Assembly (NCBI GenBank): GCA_910588895.1
Contig: CAJUSS010000102.1
Location: forward strand, 1-12,841
Direction of reading: 5' to 3'
DNA from: an uncultured Lachnospiraceae bacterium
Lineage (GTDB): Bacteria > Bacillota > Clostridia > Lachnospirales > Lachnospiraceae
DNA length: 12,841 nucleotides
In this document: piece after piece, positions 1 through 5,926 of the stretch
Numbering within the stretch: the first letter of the stretch is position 1
Layout of the letters: each line of letters opens with the position of its first letter
Made by a program: the position numbers and the translations under genes
The notes under the pieces: model-generated
Seen by the model: the letters and a program-made list of their open reading frames with translations, nothing else
Database searches by the model: none
Told to the model about the DNA's origin: nothing

Positions 1-96
1 CAAAGGATTTCAGGGTCTGTGTATTGTTTAGTCTTCGATTTTCAAGGTTCGAGTTAAGATCTTTTGAAGATCGTTGCTGCTTTTTCATCAGCAGCG
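1..96 (-). promoter_or_regulatory. rRNA operon leader (5' of a 16S rRNA gene off the left edge)
   Basis: On the minus strand this stretch reads as an rRNA leader. It carries CCTTGAAAA (39-47) followed by an A-rich run with ACTAAACAATACA, closely resembling the leader just before 16S rRNA in Firmicutes, where a related element acts as boxA-like antitermination signal. A hairpin with arms GATCTT/AAGATC (58-63 and 67-72) and a second with arms GCTGC/GCAGC (76-80 and 91-95) sit between the proximal promoter and this element. No 16S sequence is inside the window; that the 16S gene starts just left of base 1 is inferred from the leader and the two strong promoters upstream. A 16S-23S spacer carries a similar motif, but tandem promoters fit the 16S leader better. 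Confidence 0.75.
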
Positions 97-97
97 T

Positions 98-131
98 GTT
101 ATATCTTACCACGCCCGCCGCTTTTTGTCAA
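98..131 (-). promoter_or_regulatory. rrn promoter P2 (proximal)
   Basis: On the minus strand a perfect -35 TTGACA (126-131) is followed after 17 bases by TAAGAT (103-108), running on into ATAAC. The -10 matches consensus at 4 of 6 positions. A start near base 96 is predicted. It lies about 115 bases downstream of a second strong promoter, the usual tandem arrangement ahead of rRNA operons. Confidence 0.7.
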
Positions 132-216
132 GCAGTTTTTTATCTTTTTTAATCTTTTGATCTGCTGCTCTGCTCATCTTTATGATCAAAGCACCTCGTT
201 TTGTGAGGCGAGTTAT

Positions 217-245
217 ACTATAACACTATCGGCTCATAATGTCAA
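217..245 (-). promoter_or_regulatory. rrn promoter P1 (distal)
   Basis: On the minus strand TTGACA (240-245), a 17-base spacer and TATAGT (217-222) make a near-consensus sigma-A promoter; the predicted start is near base 210. Immediately upstream (about 248-285) the minus strand is A/T-rich with A-tracts (AAAAATTGTTTAAAAAAA), as in an UP element. Strength and position point to an rRNA operon. Confidence 0.82.
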
Positions 246-466
246 GCGCTCTATCGCATTTTTTTAAACAATTTTTCCACGATTTCCAGCCTTCACTAAA
301 TATGCCGATCTTTCTTTATCACGTCTACATTTTGTGCTTTATCTCCGATCAGCCAATGCCCCCGCTGTACGCAACGGAGACCTGCGCTATACTCTGCTCC
401 GGTCGGTGCCACTATGCGCCGAGGTGTATATTGCCCTCCTTGCGGCATTGCCTGACAGACTGTCCC
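246..466. other. Intergenic region between cvpA and the rrn promoters
   Basis: This 221-base gap follows the cvpA stop codon. Its left part (about 248-285) is the A/T-rich UP-like element of rrn promoter P1. I see no coding pattern on either strand and no clear intrinsic terminator for the cvpA transcript: the short inverted repeat GACAG/CTGTC near 457-467 has no workable loop and no T-run. The rest holds nothing I can name. Confidence 0.6.
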
Positions 467-1189
467 CTACAGCAGACCGTGGAGGACCCCTGTGGCCAGA
501 CCTGACAGCAGATCATGATGATAGATAAAAGAGACCCACGGGACACTTTCGATACTGTCCAGCAGATACCGTCCCCATCCTGTACCGGAAAATAATTCCA
601 GTATAAGGCAAAAGATCCAAAAATAGGCCAGCGCTTGGATCGATCCCAGCAACGCTCCCGCGATCTGGTTCAGCCCATACAAGACGGGCAGCCTGGCGAT
701 CAGGTCCAGGGTGCGTGCCAGCAAGCGGATACCGATATATACAGCTAAAAAAAGAAGGACAAAAGCGAATGCGTGGATGATCCGGTCCGCCAGATAAGAA
801 GCTACATAATCCACAAAATCCTCCACCCCTAATGCCCGGTAGATCTCTTCATTATTATTCTCGATCAATGCCTTTTTCAGGGCTTCCGGCAGCTTTGCAC
901 TCTCGAGTGCGGCCCGCTGCTGGGCCGGAAGGGTGGATCCGCCTGCTCCCAGACCTGCCTTTTCCAGCATGAGCTGGCCCACCCACTGGCGGACCTCACT
1001 GTTTTCCTTGATATAGTCCGTCACCGGCGGCATGGCGATGCGGATCACCAGAGCGGACAGGACCAGAGCCGCCATAGAGACCGATAAACGCAAAAAGCCT
1101 CTGTGGTGTCCATAGACCACCATACCGATCAGATAGGATGCCATCAATATAGACACCCAGTGCTCCTGCAAAGCTCCTGCGATCTCCAT
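467..1189 (-). CDS. cvpA: CvpA-family membrane protein
   Basis: A 240-residue integral membrane protein of the CvpA (colicin V production) family, whose molecular role is not well defined. Hydrophobic segments fall at about residues 11-27, 33-53, 138-158 and 173-199. The last carries the family's typical stretch (LNQIAGALLGSIQAL). A soluble, helical, Ala/Glu/Lys-rich segment (about 58-135) separates the two membrane pairs and is longer than in short CvpA proteins. The ATG at 1189 is chosen because GAGG lies 7 bases upstream; a TTG two codons earlier has poorer spacing. It is the last gene before the rrn promoters and follows the Cof-type phosphatase by 54 bases, so it is probably the end of the recR-linked transcript. 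Family placement is fairly sure; function is not. Confidence 0.8.
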   Translation of the reverse strand: MEIAGALQEHWVSILMASYLIGMVVYGHHRGFLRLSVSMAALVLSALVIRIAMPPVTDYIKENSEVRQWVGQLMLEKAGLGAGGSTLPAQQRAALESAKLPEALKKALIENNNEEIYRALGVEDFVDYVASYLADRIIHAFAFVLLFLAVYIGIRLLARTLDLIARLPVLYGLNQIAGALLGSIQALAYFWIFCLILELFSGTGWGRYLLDSIESVPWVSFIYHHDLLSGLATGVLHGLL

Positions 1190-1243
1190 CTTCAAACCTC
1201 TGCTCCTTCCAGGCCAGTCTTAGCAGCCAAAAACAGCTGCCGC

Positions 1244-2080
1244 TCAGTCCAGCGTCCCTAAAAAATAGCGGATTGCAGCCGCCACCCCATCTTCCTCATT
1301 GGATAAAGTGACATGATCCGCCTGCTCCTTTAGTTCATCTATGCCATTTGCCATCGCCACACCGATGCCGGCAGCCTGGATCATCGTCAGATCATTGCTC
1401 CCGTCGCCGAAGGCCATGGTCTGCTCCAACCCAAGGCCCAGATGCTCTGCCAGCCTTGAAAGGCCCATCCCCTTCGTGGCGGACCGGGCGTTCACCTCCA
1501 GATTATAGGGAAGGGAAGACGTGACCACCAGCTCCTTAAAAGCCTCCAATCCCTCCCACAGCTCTTCCCTGAGCTTTTTATCCGGGACAAACACATTGAT
1601 CTTTTCAACAGGCCGTTTTTTCTCCCGAACATAGAGGAGCTCATCCTCTACCTCATCCCTTGTGCTCCGCACCAGCTGCTGCATGACAGGCGGCAGGCCA
1701 TACTGGTCCAGATGGTCCCGGAAGCGGGCTTCCATCTTCCCCCGTCCATCGATATAAGGGTCATAAGCGATCGGATGACGAGAAAGGAACGACAAGACCT
1801 CATGGGCCAGTTCCCAGCCGATCATCTCCTCCGCGATCACGACATGCTCTGCCATATCCTCCACTCTTGCTCCGTTGGTCAGGATGCCGTAGCGGATCCC
1901 TGAAAGCGCCTTGATCGGAGCCGGGATGCCCGCAGATGGCCGGCCTGTGGCCGGCACGATATGGATCCCATGCCGGATGCAGCTCTCTAAAGCTCTGCGG
2001 TTTTCAGCCGAAAGCCTCTTTTCTCCATCCAGCAGGGTCCCGTCCAGATCTAATGCGATCAATCGGATATCTTTCATCAT
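1244..2080 (-). CDS. Cof-type HAD-superfamily phosphatase (subfamily IIB)
   Basis: A 278-residue HAD hydrolase of the Cof/YbiV/YidA type, predicted to dephosphorylate small metabolites such as sugar phosphates or flavin/PLP-type cofactors; the substrate cannot be read from sequence. Visible motifs are DLDGT near residue 11 (nucleophile and acid Asp), PATGR near 43 (motif II Thr), Lys in SATKGMGL near 203 (motif III) and GDGSND near 225 (motif IV Asp). The middle (about 85-190) is the C2 alpha/beta cap typical of IIB members, and the length fits the family. The start ATGATG overlaps the stop of the upstream 952-residue gene (ATGA overlap for the first ATG, TGATG for the second), with AAGGAAGAG 8 bases upstream, so translational coupling is likely. 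Either ATG could be used. Confidence 0.9.
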   Translation of the reverse strand: MMKDIRLIALDLDGTLLDGEKRLSAENRRALESCIRHGIHIVPATGRPSAGIPAPIKALSGIRYGILTNGARVEDMAEHVVIAEEMIGWELAHEVLSFLSRHPIAYDPYIDGRGKMEARFRDHLDQYGLPPVMQQLVRSTRDEVEDELLYVREKKRPVEKINVFVPDKKLREELWEGLEAFKELVVTSSLPYNLEVNARSATKGMGLSRLAEHLGLGLEQTMAFGDGSNDLTMIQAAGIGVAMANGIDELKEQADHVTLSNEEDGVAAAIRYFLGTLD

Positions 2081-4935
2081 ATAAAATGCTCTTCCTTTAG
2101 GATCAATGATCCATTTTTATCGTATTTCGAAGAGAAAAGGCCGGTAAGACGTTTCCCAAAGGAAGGCTTTTCTGCCTTATCCGCCGCTTCCTCGATCAGA
2201 TCCTCCGCCGCGGTCTTCGTCAAGGCGATCCCATCTGCCTCCATGATCTCGATCCGCTCGTAAAGCGCCAACATGCTCTTGCCTGTGATGCTGCAGTCGA
2301 TCTGGTCTGCATATTCGCAGCAGCACTGGGCAAATTCATCGATCCCCATGACCGTCTGATCGTCCTCTTCCTCGTCTGATCCCTGGAATACCATAGGACG
2401 GCGCACCTCGCCTCTCGGCGCCTTTCCGATCACCTTTGTCTCTGTATAAGATCCCTCATGACCCTGATCCCTCTGGGCCGACGGGCGGTCTGTGCGGCGT
2501 GTCTTCCCTGCCGTCCCCACTGCGTCTGTATCATTGTATACGGGCTCTACAGCCCGCGGCCGGGAGGGCTGCGGCTTTGTCGGCTGCGCATGGGGCCGTG
2601 GCTGGGACGGCTGGGGCTGGTCTGCCGGGCGGACATAACGCACAGCGTTCCCGCTGTCCGCAGACGGACTCGTCCCTCTGCGTGGATCCGGAACAGGCGC
2701 GGCCTTTTCTGCCGCCTCCACAGATCTCATCCGGATGATCGTCTCCCTGCTCTCCCGTCCTCTCTTCTGACCAGTCATCTCGTATAGATAAAATTCGGCC
2801 TCGTCCATGGAGGTCACGACCTTGAAACGGGATGTCAATGACGGGACGGCCTTACAGATCGCGTTCATCTGGCGGGGCGTATCCACTAGCATCACCAGCA
2901 TCTGGCTGGTATCCTCCACAAGGAGCTGTTCCAGCTCCCTTAGCCTCTCATCGGACAGGTCGCCGGCCTCTTCTATGATCAGGTCTTTCCCGACCAGCTT
3001 GGCGGCACTGGCCGCTACTCCTTTTTGGTCCAGCTTATCGCCGCTGATCTTCACCACCGGGTGCTTAAAGCCTAAGAGCTGATGGGCTTTCTTTAAAGTC
3101 TCCACTGCGATCTTGAGCCCGATCTCCGGAGATCGTGTCTCTACCATCATATGGGGATAGGTCGCCTGCAAAGTGGTCCGCACCCGTTCGCTCTGACCGG
3201 ACGTCTCTTTTTCTGCTGACTCTCTTATTGCCGGCTCTCTTACTGCCGGCTCTCTTACCGCTGTCTCCCGCACTTCCATCTCTTGGGCAGCCGACTCTCT
3301 GGCCTGCTCTCGTATCGCTTTTACCTCTTGGATATGGCGGATATCTCCATAGACCTTTGTCTTACCTGCCAGTGCCTCTGTCTCCTTTAGATCCTTCACA
3401 TCTTTTAAGACCCGGGTCCGCTGGCGGATAGGCTCCTCCGCATAGCCGTTCATGGACATCCTGGACATCTCTTCCGCCAAGCTGGCCTCCACTTCGGCTT
3501 CCCTGACACTTGCGACCAGATCCTCTTCTGCTGTCACGCCTGTGTCTGTCCGTTCATAGGCCCCGGCTCCAAAGGACGCGGAGATCCCGGACATCACATC
3601 TTCATTGACCTGCGGCATCGCGGTCTCAGGCTCCGTGGATGGATATATCTCCGGTACGGGAGGAGCCACCGGGATCGGTCTGGGCTCCACCCGCACCGGG
3701 GTCGTTTCCTCTGACTCGAGGCCGGATCCCTCCGGCTGCCTGTAAGCGGCAGGGACGGCGGCCGGCGCTGCTTTCGGCTTTGCATAGGCCCCATAGCCCG
3801 GAGTCGCTCCCTCTGGCTGTGCATATGGCCCATAGCTCTGCGCAGATGCCGCCTCCGGCTGTGCATAAGCTCCATGGTCCGGAGCCGCTGCACCTGGCTG
3901 GCCATACGCTCCGTAGCCCTGTGCAGGGACTGCTTCCGGCTGTGCATAGGTCCCATAACCTGGCGCAGGGCCCCCTGCGGGCTGCCCATAGGTCCCATAG
4001 CCCGGGGCCGCTCCCTCTGCGGACTGTGCATAGGCCCCATAGCCCGGGGCCGCTCCCTCTGCGGGCTGTGCATAGGATCCATAGCCCGGGGCCGCTCCCT
4101 CTGCGGACTGTGCATAGGATCCATAGCCCGGGGCCGCTCCCTCTGCGGGCTGTGCATAGGATCCATAGCCTGGGGCGCTCTCCCCTACAGGCTGCGCGTA
4201 TGCTCCGTAGCCCTGTGCAGGGACTGCTTCCGGCTGGCCGGACATCCCGTATCCTCCGGCAGAAGGAGCACCTGCTGCAAGATCTCCTCCATTCTGCTCC
4301 ACCTGCTTTAATTTCTCTTCGTATTTATCCCGGTTCTCCACCAGGTCCATCTGGTATTTCGTCAGCGGTGCATACTGGAGCTTCAACTCCATCGCTTTAT
4401 CCACATATTGCCCGAGACCGAACATCAGCATGATCTTATCACAGGTCCGGACACATTCGTCTTCCATCCCGGCCTGGTGATAGAGCTCAGCCAGTTCATA
4501 GAGCCACTTTTCGTCCAACTCCGCGCTGGTATAACTTTCCAATGTATGGATGAGCTGCTCCAATGGTGCCCCTTTGGCTTTCAGGATCAGATAACGCAGG
4601 ATATCCTGCCTGGAATCATCTCCGGCCAGGTCACAGAATTCCCTGTAATAACTCTCTGCCTCCTGGACATTGCCCTGCTTTACGGCCAGCTGCGTCAGCT
4701 TGTACAGCAGGCGCTTTCCTACAGGAGCCCGCTCAAAGGCGATCAGCAGGATGTCCTTTGCCTCCTGGTATTCTTCATTCTTTTCATAGACGGAAGAGAT
4801 CATGGAGAGCAGGTTCGCATTGCGCACACGCCTCCAGTCGATCGTGTCCGCGATCTTCATAGCTGTCTCAAGATCGCCCTTTCCCATCATCTTCTTGATC
4901 TGATCCACCTTGATATTAAACTCATGTTTATCCAT
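2077..4935 (-). CDS. Large TPR/low-complexity protein with degenerate AAA+-like module
   Basis: A 952-residue, probably cytoplasmic protein I cannot name; no signal peptide or membrane segment is seen. Order: (1) about 1-210, helical with TPR-like pairs; (2) about 227-386, twelve units of roughly 14 residues built on GYGAYAQPAEGAAP, predicted disordered; (3) about 400-590, charged linker containing a 5-residue VREPA-type repeat (555-574); (4) about 591-724, a compact alpha/beta domain resembling the core of CbbX/SpoVK-type AAA+ ATPases, with DLIIEEAGDLSD like a Walker B region and LTSRF like the arginine-finger segment, but no Walker A; (5) about 724-855, a Pro/Arg/Gln-rich linker; (6) about 859-930, a helical domain like an AAA+ lid; (7) a tail ending in EEHFI. 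The start at 4935 is chosen because AGGAG lies about 10 bases upstream; an ATG six codons earlier has AGG touching it. It follows recR by 42 bases and overlaps the next gene, so it sits in the dnaX-recR transcript. The AAA+ reading is inference. Confidence 0.75.
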   Translation of the reverse strand: MDKHEFNIKVDQIKKMMGKGDLETAMKIADTIDWRRVRNANLLSMISSVYEKNEEYQEAKDILLIAFERAPVGKRLLYKLTQLAVKQGNVQEAESYYREFCDLAGDDSRQDILRYLILKAKGAPLEQLIHTLESYTSAELDEKWLYELAELYHQAGMEDECVRTCDKIMLMFGLGQYVDKAMELKLQYAPLTKYQMDLVENRDKYEEKLKQVEQNGGDLAAGAPSAGGYGMSGQPEAVPAQGYGAYAQPVGESAPGYGSYAQPAEGAAPGYGSYAQSAEGAAPGYGSYAQPAEGAAPGYGAYAQSAEGAAPGYGTYGQPAGGPAPGYGTYAQPEAVPAQGYGAYGQPGAAAPDHGAYAQPEAASAQSYGPYAQPEGATPGYGAYAKPKAAPAAVPAAYRQPEGSGLESEETTPVRVEPRPIPVAPPVPEIYPSTEPETAMPQVNEDVMSGISASFGAGAYERTDTGVTAEEDLVASVREAEVEASLAEEMSRMSMNGYAEEPIRQRTRVLKDVKDLKETEALAGKTKVYGDIRHIQEVKAIREQARESAAQEMEVRETAVREPAVREPAIRESAEKETSGQSERVRTTLQATYPHMMVETRSPEIGLKIAVETLKKAHQLLGFKHPVVKISGDKLDQKGVAASAAKLVGKDLIIEEAGDLSDERLRELEQLLVEDTSQMLVMLVDTPRQMNAICKAVPSLTSRFKVVTSMDEAEFYLYEMTGQKRGRESRETIIRMRSVEAAEKAAPVPDPRRGTSPSADSGNAVRYVRPADQPQPSQPRPHAQPTKPQPSRPRAVEPVYNDTDAVGTAGKTRRTDRPSAQRDQGHEGSYTETKVIGKAPRGEVRRPMVFQGSDEEEDDQTVMGIDEFAQCCCEYADQIDCSITGKSMLALYERIEIMEADGIALTKTAAEDLIEEAADKAEKPSFGKRLTGLFSSKYDKNGSLILKEEHFI
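3214..3273 (-). repeat. 15-bp coding repeat (VREPA units)
   Basis: Four imperfect 15-base units in the linker of the 952-residue protein encode VRETA, VREPA, VREPA and IRESA. The repeat is short, in frame and charged, suggesting an extended or helical spacer. No independent role is seen. Confidence 0.8.
3778..4257 (-). repeat. 42-bp tandem coding repeat (about 12 units)
   Basis: Roughly twelve consecutive 42-base units (two of 39) encode the GYG-(A/S/T)-YAQP-type tract of the 952-residue protein. Units at 3996-4037, 4038-4079, 4080-4121 and 4122-4163 are almost identical. They alternate between a Ser and a Pro codon, so two 84-base pairs (3996-4079 and 4080-4163) differ at only 2 positions. 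The outer units are more diverged. All lengths are multiples of three, so copy-number change would keep the frame. Confidence 0.95.
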
Positions 4936-4977
4936 TCTTTTGCATCTCCTCATCCTGCTCGGTCTCAGGCAGTCCTC

Positions 4978-5574
4978 TTATAGCTCCACCCTGCCCTCTA
5001 ACGCCCGCAGGAGGGTGACCTCGTCAATATACTCCAGATCTCCGCCTACCGGGACCCCGCTGGCGATCCGGCTCACCTTGATCTTTGTCGGTTTGATCAA
5101 TTTGCTGATATACATGGCCGTGGTCTCCCCTTCCAGGCTGGAATTGGTGGCGACGATCACTTCCTTCACGTCCCCCTGCAGCCGCTGCATCAGCTCCTTC
5201 AGCTTGATATCATTAGGCCCGATCCCCAGCATCGGGGAGATCGCTCCGTGCAGGACATGATAGACCCCTTCGTATTTCCCCGTCTTTTCATAGGCAGCCA
5301 AGTCCCGGCTGTTCTCTACCACCATGATGATCTTGTGGTCTCTCCTGAGATCCTTACAGATCGGGCAGACCGCGTCATCAGTCAGGGTAAAACATGTCTC
5401 GCAATAACGTACGTTCTTTTTTGCATCCGTGATGGCCAGGGACAGCCTCTCCACCTGCTCCACAGGCATATTGATGATATGGAACGCCAGCCGCTGGGCC
5501 GATTTCGCGCCTATCCCAGGGAGTCTGGACAATTCCTCGATCAATCTTGTGATCTGACTGCTGTAATGTTCCAT
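4978..5574 (-). CDS. recR: Recombination mediator RecR
   Basis: RecR (198 residues, the normal family length) acts with RecO, and RecF, to load RecA onto SSB-coated single-stranded DNA during gap repair. Visible features in order: a helix-hairpin-helix near residues 17-32 (LPGIGAKSAQRLA); a four-Cys zinc site at C58, C61, C70 and C73 (CETC...CPIC); a Toprim domain from about 81 to 175 including VVENSRD and the following LHG; and a C-terminal part with ASGVPVGGDLEYIDE. Its ATG overlaps the ybaB stop as TGATG, so the two are translationally coupled. It belongs to the dnaX-ybaB-recR operon, conserved across many bacteria. Confidence 0.98.
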   Translation of the reverse strand: MEHYSSQITRLIEELSRLPGIGAKSAQRLAFHIINMPVEQVERLSLAITDAKKNVRYCETCFTLTDDAVCPICKDLRRDHKIIMVVENSRDLAAYEKTGKYEGVYHVLHGAISPMLGIGPNDIKLKELMQRLQGDVKEVIVATNSSLEGETTAMYISKLIKPTKIKVSRIASGVPVGGDLEYIDEVTLLRALEGRVEL

Positions 5575-5921
5575 CAGAAGGGCAGTCCTCCGCCCAGGCC
5601 GCCGGCGATCTTGGACATGGCTTGGGTACTGGCCTCTTCCATCTGCCGGAGCGCTTCATTGGCCGCCGCCACGATCAGATCCTCCAGCATCTCGATATCC
5701 TCCGGGTCCACCACCTCTTCCGAGAGCTTTACGCCCACCACTTCCTTTTTGCCGGATACGGTGACTGTCACCGCCCCGCCCCCGGCAGAAGCTGTGAATT
5801 CCTTGCTCTCCAATTCCTTCTGGTTTTCCTCCATCTGACGCTGCATCCGCTGTGCCTGCTTCATTAGATTGTTCATATTTCCCGGGATACCGCCTCCCGG
5901 GAAGCCGCCTCGTTTTGCCAT
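5574..5921 (-). CDS. Nucleoid-associated protein, YbaB/EbfC family
   Basis: A 115-residue YbaB/EbfC-family protein: a small homodimeric DNA-binding protein found on the nucleoid. Gly-rich ends flank the core, namely the N-terminal RGGFPGGGIPG and a C-terminal GGLGGGLPF. The core has a long amphipathic helix (about 16-40, MKQAQRMQRQMEENQKEL), the beta segment with GGGAVTVTVSGKKEVVGVKL, and a second helix (about 76-105). Length and motifs are typical. It starts 5 bases after the dnaX stop and its stop overlaps the recR start by one base (TGATG), so it is co-translated within this operon. The family is sometimes linked to replication or repair because of this conserved position. Confidence 0.97.
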   Translation of the reverse strand: MAKRGGFPGGGIPGNMNNLMKQAQRMQRQMEENQKELESKEFTASAGGGAVTVTVSGKKEVVGVKLSEEVVDPEDIEMLEDLIVAAANEALRQMEEASTQAMSKIAGGLGGGLPF

Positions 5922-5926
5922 CAGCC

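Noticed and set aside
64..528. Small plus-strand open frames at the left edge
   Set aside because: They run across the rrn promoters and leader, have no ribosome binding site, and their translations look like no protein.
3778..4257. Regular 42-base repetition resembling a CRISPR array
   Set aside because: Units are contiguous without unique spacers and encode an in-frame peptide repeat.
3594..4433. Long open frames on both strands across the repeat tract, including one with a repeated MDPMHSPQRERPRA-like unit
   Set aside because: They are products of the 42-base coding repeat read in other frames; the real frame has a ribosome binding site, coherent flanking domains and overlap with its neighbour.
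4408..5260. Plus-strand open frames of 100-190 codons opposite the large protein and recR
   Set aside because: They are antisense shadows of well-supported genes and have no ribosome binding site or recognisable domain.
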